From positions 124,718 to 177,173 of the forward strand of contig CACRSC010000068.1 in the NCBI GenBank assembly GCA_902651635.1: DNA of 52,456 nt, written 5' to 3'. The notes below the pieces were generated by a model. It was not told the origin of the DNA, ran no database searches, and worked only from the letters and a program-made list of their open reading frames with translations. The DNA comes from Mastigamoeba balamuthi (taxonomy: Eukaryota; Evosea; Mastigamoebida; Mastigamoebidae). The position numbers were made by a program, and so were the translations under genes. Below, piece by piece: positions 12,501 through 22,592 of this stretch (within the stretch, counting starts at the first letter, position 1; the number at the start of each line of letters is the position of its first letter).

Positions 12501-12661
12501 AGGGCCTCGGGCCGCTGCCAGCGCCAGGGGTCCGCGCGGGCGGCGAGCTTGACGCAGGCGACGCGCAGGGCCGCGCACGACTCGGCCACGCGCAGCAGCG
12601 CGTCGGGCTCGTCGCACAGCGCCGGCACCACGAGGCACCGCAGCGTCCACACAGAGTCCAC
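9572..12661 (-). CDS. ankyrin-like repeat protein with C-terminal beta-trefoil lectin domain
   Basis: Exons 12661(?)-12434, 12306-11977 and 11893-9572 join in phase 0 through GT-AG introns of 127 and 83 bp. About 20 helical repeats of 35-37 residues follow, each with the pattern ALRxACxxGHLxVAxWLAxx and a linker FGLxxDDARAxDN. The last 140 or so residues form a ricin-B-type beta-trefoil, shown by the three Q-x-W-like signatures SQLWRF, SQRWSF and NQCWSF. Such trefoils usually bind carbohydrate; the repeats should be a protein-binding solenoid. No signal peptide is visible, so it is probably intracellular. The 5' end is unresolved: the first exon is open and in frame but has no ATG, so another coding exon may lie upstream, or translation may begin at the ATG at 12294. 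A TATA-like stretch lies near 12757. The repeat linker resembles ankyrin-type families of Archamoebae (recollection, not checked). Confidence 0.82.
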
Positions 12662-13520
12662 CGTCTCGGTGGCGCCCGCGCGCGGGCTCCGCGACCTGTT
12701 TGTGCGCGCGCGCGGGGAGGGGAGCGAGCGTTGAGGCTCTGCGCGAGGGCCGAATAAAATAGGTGCACTGTTGTTACACAGCGCAGACCCCGCTTGCGTC
12801 GACCCCGCAGAGTGGATTTTTTATAATCGCTTGGGAAATGCCTGCGCTGGGGCCGTCGCACGCTGTGGGCGGGGTAAATAGGAGTGGGGCGCCGACGGGG
12901 GGCAGAAAAGGCGGCGCGGGGGGTGCAGAGTGGCCGCGCAGCGGTGAAAAATCGAGGAGATGGGCAGGTCAGCGGGGGGGCGGGGAGGGGGTACTTGAGG
13001 CAGCGGCTGCACGGGGGCTCCAGTGCGCGCGTCAGCATCCCGCTGGGAGGGGTGGAGTTTCGGCCCTTGGGGGTTACTTTCCCACCTGTTGCGCCCCGCC
13101 TGTGCGCGTCTGTGTGGTGCACCGCGAGAAGTGCGTGACGGTTATTTTCCGGCCTCGCGTGCCTGATGGGGGTCAGAAAAAGTATGATATTTCTGTGCCC
13201 CCGTTGATTCGCACCCCAGAATCGCCCTGTCGGGACCGATGAAATGGTCTGAGCTCCCCAGACTTGTTCTCCCGGACTTGCGATTTCCAGTGACAGCGGG
13301 GCTCCGGGGCCCCACGCGACCCCCCCGGACCGCAGTGCTCCTTCCGCACAAGTGTCTCGGGCAGAACGCTGCCTGCGGAGGCGAGATGCCTCGGAACTGC
13401 TGGTTTTCCCCGCCGTTGCGAAAACGCGTATCTTCGAAGATTTTTGCCCCGTGAATCTCGCTATGGAGAGAATCTACCTTGCGCTTGGCTTTTTTGCTGA
13501 CCGCAGCGCGCGCGCTAGAA
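12662..13520. other. divergent intergenic region, promoters of the ankyrin/lectin and U2AF genes
   Basis: About 860 bp between divergent genes. AT-rich islands that could be core promoter elements lie near 12757 (TATTTTATTC on the minus strand) and near 12818 (TTTTTTATAATCGC). A possible missing first exon of the ankyrin/lectin gene may be here: an acceptor-like CAAACAG lies near 12695 on the minus strand. An ATG at 13463 opens a frame that overlaps the U2AF start and may act as an upstream ORF. No other gene is supported. Confidence 0.4.
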
Positions 13521-15006
13521 ATGGCGGACAACCTTGCTCAGATCTTCGGCACCGAGAAGGACAGGTTTGCCCACACCCAAGCCATCAGCCTGCAATTGCA
13601 ATCCTCCACACACTTCCCTTGGCTGACGACGCGCGCGCCACGCCCTCCAGGGTGAACTGCCCGTTTTTCTTCAAGATCGGCGCGTGCCGCCACGGCGACA
13701 AGTGCTCGCGCATACACCACCGCCCCACCCTCTCGCAGGTATCGCCTCTCCCGCACAGCCGCCGCCTGCGTCGCACCACACCTCCCTACTGCGCCCGCCC
13801 CTCTGTTTTCAAGGAGACTCTTTTCCTCTGCGTTACGTCATTTTGAATTGAATTCAGTGTTTCAGATTAATTGTCCGATATCTAACATGGGGGCTGTTGG
13901 AAACAGACGCTGCTGCTGACGCACCTCTACACCAACCCGTACGTCGGGCTGGCCCCCGAGCAGATCAACCAGGTCGACGAGAAGCAGGTCCAGGAGCAGT
14001 TTGAGGTGATCTCCCACCCCCCCTCGGGCCCTCCAGCTCGCGGTGTCTCACGCTTGCCGCTCGCCTCCCCCCCGCAGACGTTCTATCAGGATATTTTCGA
14101 GGAGCTGTGCAAGTACGGGGAGATCGAGGAGATCAATGTACGCAACGCAGATACCTCCCCGGGACGAATCCTCACGTCATCTCCGGCATTTCCTGGAATG
14201 CTCCCCCTCCCCTCTGAATCTGTTCGCTCTGCGCGGCGCAGGTCTGCGACAACCTCGGCGACCACATGGTCGGCAACGTCTACGTCAAGTACGTCAACGA
14301 GGACGACGCCGCCAAGGCCATGGCCGGCGTCCAGGGCCGCTTCTACGGAGGTGCAATCTTCCTCCGCATTTTATGACGTCACACCCGCATCTGTGCTCAC
14401 CGTCCGTGCTCGGCGCGTGGCGCTGCCTGCGTTTACGCAGGTAAGCCGATTCTTGCGGAGTTCTCGCCGGTGACGGACTTCAGGGAGGCGCGGTGCAGGC
14501 AGTACTACACGGGCGAGTGCACGCGCGGGGGGTTCTGCCACTTTATGCACCTGAAGAAGGTGCCGCCGGAGCTGAAGCGCGATCTGTACAAGTTCCAGCG
14601 CCAGCAGCTGCGCGGCAGCGACGACCACGACGACCACGGGCACGGGCACGGGCACAGCAGGAGCCGCAGCCGCAGCCGCAGCAGGAGCGCGAGCCGCAGC
14701 GGGCACCGCCACTCGTCGTCGCACAGGCACTCGTCGTCGCACCACCACGGGCACCACCGCAGCCGTAGCGGCGAGAGGAGCAGGAGCAGGAGCCCCAGGA
14801 GGGACAGGAGCAGGAGCCGCAGCGAGAGGTCCTCGCGGAGGGACGACGTCAAGCAGGAGGACCCCGCGCAGGCCCAGCCCCATCCCCAGGACCAGGCGCA
14901 GCCGCAGGCACAGGCACAGGCACAGGCACCCCCCGCGCAGGACCAGGCGCAGCCCCAGCAGCAGCAGCTGCCGCAGCAGCCGTCGTCGTCGCTGTCCCCG
15001 CAGTAG
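13521..15006 (+). CDS. U2AF1: U2 snRNP auxiliary factor small subunit (U2AF35)
   Basis: Six exons: 13521-13564, 13651-13738, 13907-14005, 14078-14137, 14242-14350 and 14441-15006, giving 321 residues. U2AF35 recognises the AG of 3' splice sites with U2AF65. The order is diagnostic: [15 protein letters not shown], a first CCCH zinc finger ([20 protein letters not shown]), the U2AF-homology-motif RRM with [19 protein letters not shown], then a second CCCH finger ([19 protein letters not shown]). An Arg/Ser/His-rich tail and a long Gln/Ala/Pro stretch end the protein; the tail is longer than in animals. All introns are GT-AG (86, 168, 72, 104 and 90 bp). The start is the standard family N-terminus. 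It is convergent with the coiled-coil gene downstream. Confidence 0.97.
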
Positions 15007-15557
15007 AGACGCCACCGCAAACACACCCCTCCCCGCACACCGTCCTCCTCATCCTCCTGCCGGAGGGGCCCACGACCTAGAGCACAGGGCACACAGGCTA
15101 CCGCAAACAGGACCAGCGCACGGACTCCTCCCCATAGCACACCCTTTCCAGGTCCCTCGCACCAAGGCAGAGCGCGCAGAGGACCAGCCAAACAAACAAG
15201 ACAAGACAGAACCGTTCTCTCACCGGTGCATGTCAGGCTAGGGCTTTCTCCTCCCCCCTTGCTCTCCCCGCGCTCTCTCTCTCCTCTTCTCTTCTCCTGC
15301 TGCCTTCGCTCCTCTCTAGGTTAGGTGTTTTGGGTGGTGTGTATGGAGACGGTGTGTGTCGGGTCTCTCTACAGGCGTCCGTCTTAGTGGGTACATGTGG
15401 TACATGCCCATCTTTCATTCCCTCCTCCGTTCTGCCTCTCCCGCCACCAACTATCGATATCCAAGAGCTCCTCCCCCGTCCAGTGGCCGTGGCGCTGCAC
15501 TTGCATTGCCCTTGAGAGCAGCTCCCCGCCTTTCCGCCCTCCCAGGCTGGGAGCGGG
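15007..15557. other. convergent 3' intergenic region
   Basis: Spacer between the convergent stop codons of U2AF and the coiled-coil gene. It is pyrimidine-rich, with CTCTCT runs around 15245-15320, and probably holds both 3' UTRs. No coding region is supported. Confidence 0.5.
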
Positions 15558-18500
15558 TCAGGCGTCTTCCTGCGCGCCCGAGCGCAGGCGGAGCAGCACC
15601 TGGCGGCGCTCCTCCCGCAGCTTCTGGTTGGTATTCTCGAGCCTCTCGATCTGGGCACCGCACATACACACACGCACGCCAGCACCAGCACGTGAGAAGC
15701 GGCAGACTGCGTGGGGCAGCTGGACAGCGCACAGTCCTGCTTGCCTGGTCGAGCCTCAGCGACAGCGTCTCGCACTGGCAGCTGGGCCGCCTGCCCGACG
15801 TCTGCTGCAGCTGCGCGCGGCACGTACTCAGCTCCCTCGCCACGCGCTCCCTGTCCACCGACGTCTTGTCGACCTCAGCCACTGCACACGCACACGCACA
15901 GCCGCCAGGAGAGGGGCAACAGCCAGGCAGCTCAGAGGGCTGCGGGGGCCGGCTGTGTGCGGAGGAGGGCTCACGGAGGGCGACGTTCTCCTGCACGAGG
16001 ATCTGCTCGCGCTGGCGCTGCTCCTGCTCGCGCAGCTCGCTGTCGGCCAGGCGCTGGTCGAGGGCCTGGCTGTCCTGGCGCAGCCGCTCGACGGTCCGCG
16101 CGGCCTCCTCCTTGGCCTTGGTCGCCGCGCCCAGCTGCTGCGCCGTCTGCGCCAGCCGCGCCGTCAGGTCGTCGTTCCTCGCCGAGAGCTGCGTGATCTT
16201 CGCCTGCTGCTCTTTGCTGAGCTTCTGCAGCCGCACAGCCCCCGCCCTCGCCTCCTCCTTCCTGCGCTGCTCTGTCAGCGCGGAGCGCAGGGGAGGCGAC
16301 GGACCACTTGTCGACCATGGCGTTGTGCGAGGCCGTCAGGGACTTGATGTCCTCGGCGGACTTGAGCCGCGCGGCGTCGCTCTGGGCGAGGCGCTCCTCG
16401 AGGTGCCGCAGCTGCGTCTCGTAGTCGCGCCGGAGGATCTGCAGCTCCGAGCCCTGGCGGCGCTCGGCCGCTGCCCGCGCCTCCTGCAGCGACCTGTTCT
16501 CGGACTCGAGCTCGTCGAGCCGCAGCTGCATCCGCGCGCGCTCCTCCTTGCTCAGCGCCAGCAGCTGGTCCGAGCGCGCCGCGCGCTGCTGAAGCTCGAG
16601 GACCTGCACGTTGAGCGTGTCCTTCTCGAGCAGCCCCGCCTTGGACGCCCGCGTGACCTCGCTCTCGGACCGCTGCGCCGAGCTCATCGCGGCGTCGCGC
16701 TCGCGCGTAAGCGCAGAGACGCGTGCGTTGGCCTCATCCACCATCGTCTGCAGCCGCTGCGCCTCGACCGAGGGCGCCTGCGCGAGCAGCAGGTGGCGGG
16801 GATGGAGTCGTGTGAGGGAGTCGGTCGGTGGGCTGCTGCTGCCCGCTGCCGTGCCTTCTGCCACTTGTCCAGCTCCAGCTCGAGCGACCGCTTCTCGCGC
16901 TTGCGGCGCTCGAGCTCGGCCGAGAGCGAGGCGCTGGAGGCCTGCAGCTCCTGCACGTCGGCGTTGAGCCTCGCGACCTGCGCCTCGAACTGCTTCCGGA
17001 CCCTGCGCACCACACAAACAAAGCGCGTCTCAGAGCGCGTATGCCTACGTCTCGGGACGGTTTCGGACGCACGTCGCGAGCTCCTCGGCGGCGAGCTCCT
17101 TGGCGCGCTGCAGCTCGGTGGCCATGCGGTCGGCCACGCGGCGGGTCTCTGTGGCGGCGAGCTGCTCGCGCTGGGCCGCCTGGTCGCGCGCGCGGCGCAG
17201 GTCCTCGAACTGCTCGGCGGCCTCGGTGGCGCTCTGCGTGGCCTCGGCCTCGTGCGCGACCGACTCCTCGAGCTGGGCCTCGAGCGCCGCGACCTGCTCG
17301 TCGAGCCTGTCCCTGTCCGAGGCCACCAGCCTGAGCTCGCGCTGCACGCTCTTGTGCTTCTCGCCCACGTCTGTTGCCCCGCAGAAGCGGATTCAGAATT
17401 CAATTGAAACTCCCCCCCCCCTTCCCTCTGCCGGCTGGCGGGCCTTGGAGCGCGTGCTCGAGGTCGGCCACGCGGATGGAGAGCGAGTGCTCGCGGGCTG
17501 CGATGTCGGCGTTCTCTCGCGAGACGCTGTCGGCGCGTGCCAGGGCCGCCTCCATGTCCCTGCGCGGCGCACCACAGACGGTCAGCCAAGCAGAGCAGGA
17601 GCGCATAGGTCGAGCGCAGGGGCCCACGTCTTCATCTGCGCGGCCGCGTCGACGGCGGTCTTCATCTGGCCCAGCTGCACCTCCATGCTCTGCCTGACGT
17701 TTTCCTGCTCGATGATCTGCGGGAGGGAGGGGGCGGAGGAGGGAGAGAGAATGGCGGGAATATCAATTGAAGTTGGCCCCCTCTGTGCGCTCTCTGGACT
17801 GCTGCTCACCCTCGCGTTCTTCTGCTGGATCTCGTTCTGCATGGACTTGATCTGGTCGTGCAGCCTGGGGATCTCGTCCGCTGGGGGGTGTGGGTCCGGG
17901 CGAGCGACACGTCAGAGGACGGCGGGCGTGCCGGGGGCAGGGGCGGGGGGCGGGACCTTCGCTGCGGAGCGACCGGATGCTCTTCTTGAGCTGCTCGTTC
18001 TCGGCCAGCAGCGCCTCGTTCTCCTTGACGAACTCCTCGTTGTCCTTCTCGAGCTCCTTGATGCTCTCGGACATCTCCCTCCTGGCCGCGACGCGTCAGC
18101 GAGCCTCGCATACCCGCCCGAAACCCGCCGGAAAACCGAAGGGGGAGAGAGCGTCGTCCGTGCCACTGGTGCACAGTGGGGATCTCGACGCTGTTGCCGT
18201 CCTCGCCGGTGACGTCTCTCCACGGCTCGGTGACCTCGCGCAGCTGCTCGACCGTGCGCTCGTTCTCCTCGGCCAGCTGCGCGAGCCGCTGCTCGGCCTC
18301 CTCTGCCTGCGCCCTCGCGGCCTCTGCGGCCGCCTCCGCGGACGCGACCCGCTCGTCGTAGGCCCGCAGCAGCGGGGCCGCCAGCGACTCGTCCGCGGAC
18401 CACCGCTCGGCCTGCACGGGCCCCGCGGGGCCCGGGACCGCCCCGGAGTGCTGGTACCGCGCCAGCTCGTCTTCGAGCCTGCGGACATGGTCGCGGAGGA

Positions 18501-18675
18501 ACGCGTCTGTGGCCTGAGGAGGCTGCGGAGGCTGCGGGGCGGGCACGGGGGCCGGCGCCGGAGCGGAGGCGCGCGAGTTCTGGTCCACGGGGGCCGAGAA
18601 GGCGAAACCGCGCGGCAGGGACGCCGCAGCGTCGTCCAGGGCGCGCAGAAGCCGCTCCTGGGTCGGCGTGCCCAT
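15558..18675 (-). CDS. long coiled-coil protein, unknown function
   Basis: Eleven exons: 18675-18175, 18074-17957, 17880-17810, 17716-17628, 17559-17444, 17370-17073, 17002-16855, 16777-16305, 16261-15975, 15881-15745 and 15650-15558. They close to about 776 residues. After a Pro/Ala-rich N-terminus (about the first 70 residues) almost the whole chain is predicted coiled coil, rich in Glu, Gln, Arg, Leu and Ala heptads, for example MSESIKELEKDNEEF and QRLQTMVDEANARV. No motor, membrane or targeting motif is visible, so a structural, tethering or cytoskeletal role is possible but not shown. Three introns (17443-17371, 16854-16778, 15744-15651) begin with GC rather than GT; each is needed to keep frame and heptads. 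The start ATG at 18675 faces a divergent gene 165 bp away. Confidence 0.8.
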
Positions 18676-18840
18676 CGTCGCCTCTGCCTGTTTTTGAATT
18701 CGGAGAAATATCCACGGGGCAGAAATAGCCCCATTTTTCAAATATTTAAATAAATGAAAATGGCGCGGGAACCGGAACACACCCCGCGGATCTCTGCCCC
18801 GGCCCACTGTGCAGACAGAACAACAAAAGCAGCACAAGCG
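18676..18840. promoter_or_regulatory. short bidirectional promoter region
   Basis: 165 bp separate two divergent start codons. An AT-rich core near 18738-18755 contains ATATTTAAATAAAT, which resembles TATA-like elements of amoebozoan promoters (the Entamoeba element is GTATTTAAA). The match is suggestive only. Confidence 0.35.
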
Positions 18841-19793
18841 ATGCAGACAGTCACTGCTGTGGTTGCCCTTGTGCTTGCGGTGGTCGGGAGTGCGGGGCTG
18901 ATGGCCGCTGGGAGCTTCTGCGACGGCAGGGGAGATGGGCAGCACTGCAACGGCACTCGCCTCGTGCGCTGCGCCGATGGCGACGTCTCGTTCGCCCTCG
19001 GTCCGCCTCCTACCCCCCCTCTCACGGCTTCTTGCTGACCCGGCGCCTCCCGCAGTGTGCTCCACGGCCTGCACACCGTCCGCTCAGCCCGCGTGCGCGT
19101 TCGACCTCCCAGAGGTCCGCAGATCTCCTCATTCCCCCAATTCAATTGAATTTGCCCCCGCGCAAGTGCGCCCGCTGGGGCGTCGGCTCTTTCTGCGTCT
19201 CCCCGCGCCCGTCCGCTCGGGCCGGGGCCGACGCGACCCCGGCGGTCGTGCACTGCGGCCTCGACGGCTCGTCGCTCACGTCCCCGTGCGCCCACGGCTG
19301 CGAGACGCTGGGCGACTCGTCCGCGCGCTGCTTCCGCCCCCAGCGCTGCGCCCGTGTCCCCGCGCAGTCGCTGCGCTTCTGCCCGCGCCCGCGCTGGCCT
19401 GTGCCCGCGGCTGTCGCCGGGGCCCCTGCGGCCGCGGAGGAGGCCGCGCGGAGGGCCGTCGACGGGCTGCCTGCTTCGGGCGGGGCCTGCGTCTTCACTG
19501 CCGTTGAGCTCGCCTGTGCTGCCGCCTTCCCCGAGTGCCCCGGCGGCCCTCGCGGCGCCCTGGGGCTCTTCGGGGGCGACGCGTGCCACGCCAAGTGCGC
19601 GGTGCACAACCAGTGTGCGTGTCCGTCTCGCGGCCCCTGCACTCGGGACGGGTCTCGCGACTCAGATGCGCTGCTGAATTGTGCCCCATCAGGTCTGGAG
19701 CTCATCAGGAGCGCCGAGAGGGTCAACTGCGACGGCTTCTGCGGGTCTCAGACGCAGAGGCAACCCTCCAGGATGCCGTGGTGGCTGCAGTGA
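18841..19793 (+). CDS. small secreted cysteine-rich protein, unknown function
   Basis: Three exons, 18841-19000, 19056-19114 and 19167-19793, with phases closing to about 281 residues. The start gives a clear signal peptide (MQTVTAVVALVLAVVGSAG). An in-frame ATG at 18755 lies in the AT-rich promoter core and would bury the signal, so I rejected it. The mature part has many cysteines in spaced pairs (FCDGRGDGQHCNGT, CSTACTPSAQPAC, CAHGCETLG, CHAKCAVHNQCACP), suggesting disulphide-stabilised extracellular domains. No C-terminal membrane span or GPI signal is visible, so secretion is likely. The second intron carries the palindrome TTCAATTGAA. I do not recognise the family. Confidence 0.72.
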
Positions 19794-19996
19794 CGTGGCG
19801 GAGGTGATGCAGGGCCAACTGATGATTCGACCGCACACCGAGTCTTCACCTTTGTCAACTGTCCAGGTCGCGCGAGACCCGTGCAGTGTCAGTGGTGATG
19901 CCATGGATTTTGCCAATTTTGGGCAGATGAATGAGATACTTTTTCTCCCGATATTTTCCCAACGCCTGTGGTCAGCACAAGCTGGAGATAGCGCTG

Positions 19997-21207
19997 ATGG
20001 CAGCACCTGTCCTGATCGTCAAGGTGGGCGGCACGTTCGACGAGTTCCGCAAGGAGTTCGGGGGCGACTTCGAGGACTTTGTGGCCGCTGGCCTGCGCCC
20101 CGTGCTGCCCTCGTGCCGCGTCGTCGACCCCCGCGCCTCTGCAGACGCCCTCCCGGCGTCGCTCGACGGCTTCGCTGCCGTCGTCGTGCCCGGCTCGCAC
20201 GGTAGGCGCCGTGACCGGTGGAAACGCGACTGAGAACCGACCCATCCCCCCACAGACATGGTGACCGACAGGCTCGAGTGGAGCGAGCGCACAGCAAAGG
20301 TGCACTGCTGTTCAGCCCCTCCTGAGGGTGGGGGCACATCGCTGTTGTCGTTGCCCGCAGGGGGGATTACGTGTGTGCTCAGCCTCTCTGCTGTGTTGTG
20401 TTGGGCTGCCCCACACTTGTTTCGGAGTCGACAGAAGTGCTGGGCCACGCGTACGGCTCGGCGGCGGCGGCTCGAGGGGACAATTGATACACCGCCCTGT
20501 GGCGCTAATCTGCTGAACGCGTGCACCCCAACCACAACTGGGCCTCTGCATGGCTCTCCATTACTTCCACCGCTCCCCACCCGCTCTCTGTTCCAACACA
20601 GCCGTTCTTGGGTGGTTCTCGTTTGAATTTTGACCACCGAATTTTGATTGCTTTTTTCTTTTTTTGCGCTCTTGAGAATCAATTGACAAACTCGCTCGTT
20701 AACTCCCCGCAGTGGATACGCGAGGTGGTGGTGCCCTCGGGGACGCCGTTCCTGGGCATCTGCTACGGCCACCAGCTGCTCGCCCACGCGCTGGGCGGCC
20801 TCGTCGACTTCCGCTCGGGCGGGCCCGAGATGGGCGCCGTCGACGTGCGCTGGCAGTCCGAGGCCGCGTCCGACGACCTCTTCGGCCAGTTCGCCTCCGC
20901 TCCGGCCCGCGCGTACTTCTCGCACTCGCAGAGCGTCGCGAGGGCCCCGGCCAGCGCGTCGACGCTGTCGGTGGGCGCCGACGGCGGCTCGCAGGTGATC
21001 AGCGTGCGCGGGGCCAGCGCGTGGGGCGTGCAGTACCACCCCGAGTTCTGCACGGCGCTCGTGAGGGCCTACAGCGGCCGCCGCGGCCTCGTGCCCGTCG
21101 GGCTCCCCGAGGGCGCCCCGGACGTCCTCCCGCACGGCAGGGAGCTGCTCGCCGCCTTCGCCCGCCTCGCCAGCGACCGCTACCAGAGGCTGCACGGCGG
21201 CAACTGA
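19997..21207 (+). CDS. class I glutamine amidotransferase-like protein, copy 1
   Basis: Exons 19997-20201, 20256-20299 and 20713-21207 give 247 residues. The fold is the GMP-synthase-like GATase1 type. The nucleophile elbow is GICYGHQLLAHALGG, with Cys as nucleophile, and the His-Glu pair of the triad is in GVQYHPEF. The N-terminal beta strand VLIVKVGG and the motif VVVPGSH fit the family. It stands alone without a synthetase domain, so it may hydrolyse gamma-glutamyl compounds rather than feed a synthetase; the substrate is unknown. The 413 bp second intron is long for this window and contains two CAATTG palindromes (20481, 20680). The gene is followed on the same strand by a paralogue starting 185 bp later. 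Confidence 0.9.
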
Positions 21208-21392
21208 GATTGGACTGATTGATTGAAGGGCGTGGTGATGTCAGGCGCCTGACGTGTGCCGAAGAGGATATCAGGAAATCAGAAACACTTGAGATATTTC
21301 CCCCTGAGATATTTCGTACAGCTCATCACGGCATCATTCATTTCTGGTCTTCCCACCTGCGGACTGACCGACTGACTCTCTGACCCTCCCTG

Positions 21393-22418
21393 ATGGCGCC
21401 GGTGGTGCTGATCCTCAAGCTGTGGGGTGAATGGGACCACTCCGCGTACGGCGGTGACTTTGACGACTTCGTGGCAGCGGGCATGCGCCCCGCGCTGCCC
21501 TCGTCGTCGTCGTTCCGTCTCGTCGACCCCCGCGCCTCGCTGGCAGCTCTCCCCGCCTCCCTCGATGACGTGGCTGCTGTCGTCGTACCCGGGTCCTTCA
21601 GTGAGCCTTCGCCCCCACCTTCCCGGCAACTTGTAAAGCGGCGGGTGCTGACAGAGATGCGTCCCCGGGAACTGCAGGCAACGTGACCGACAGGCTCGAG
21701 TGGAGCGAGCGCACTGCTAAGGTACACTTTTCATAGCGCGTCTCCTTGCAGAACAGGCCCAGTGACGCCCACAGTTCCCCTTATATTCAGCTATCAATTG
21801 CGTTCTTCTCGCGCACGCGGTTTTTCTTCCGGTTCACACACCTTTCTGGGTTTCATCAACCTGCCCTGACGGCATGTCGTGTGCGCGCGTGCCCCTCTGG
21901 CTTGCGGGCCTCTGCAGTGGATACGCGAGGTGGTGGTGCCCTCGGGGACGCCGTTCCTGGGCATCTGCTACGGCCACCAGCTGCTCGCCCACGCGCTGGG
22001 CGGCCTCGTCGACTTCCGCTCGGGCGGCCCCGAGATGGGCGCCATCGACGTGCGCTGGCAGCCCGAGGCGGCCAGCGACGCCCTCTTCGGCCAGTTCGCC
22101 GCCGCTCCGGCCCGCGCGTTCTTCACGCACTCGCAGAGCGTCCTGAGGGCCCCGGCCAGCGCGTCGACGCTGTCGGTGGGCGCCGACGGCGGCTCGCAGG
22201 TGATCAGCGTGCGCGGGGCCAGCGCGTGGGGCGTGCAGTACCACCCCGAGTTCTTCGCGAGCATCGTGAGGGCCTTCAGCAAGATGCTCGCCGTCGAGCC
22301 TGTGGGGCTCCCCGAGGGCGCCCCGGAGATGCTGCCGCACGGCCAGCAGCTGCTCGCCGCCTTCGCGCGCCTCGCCAGCGACCGCTACCAGAGGCTGCAC
22401 GGCAGCAACGAGGCCTGA
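21393..22418 (+). CDS. class I glutamine amidotransferase-like protein, copy 2
   Basis: Exons 21393-21600, 21678-21721 and 21918-22418 give 250 residues. The gene structure and intron phases equal those of the upstream paralogue. The triad is intact (Cys in GICYGHQLL, His and Glu in GVQYHPEF). Exons 2 and 3 are almost identical to copy 1 over most of their length, whereas exon 1 is clearly diverged (MAPVVLILKLWGEWD versus MAAPVLIVKVGGTFD). This points to tandem duplication with later homogenisation of the 3' part. The intron between exons 2 and 3 is shorter (196 bp) and also holds a CAATTG at 21795. Confidence 0.9.
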
Positions 22419-22592
22419 GGGGCTGGCTCCATCAGCCGCAGTTCCCTACTGCCCTTCTCATTCGTTCTCGCCGAATTCGCAATCAAACAATCAAGCAATT
22501 GAGCTTTGAATACCAGCCTGCGAAATAACTTGAGGCGCATTGTTTGCGAATTAGAGTCAGTTAAGCTGTCAGTACAGACACGGCGGAGGTGG

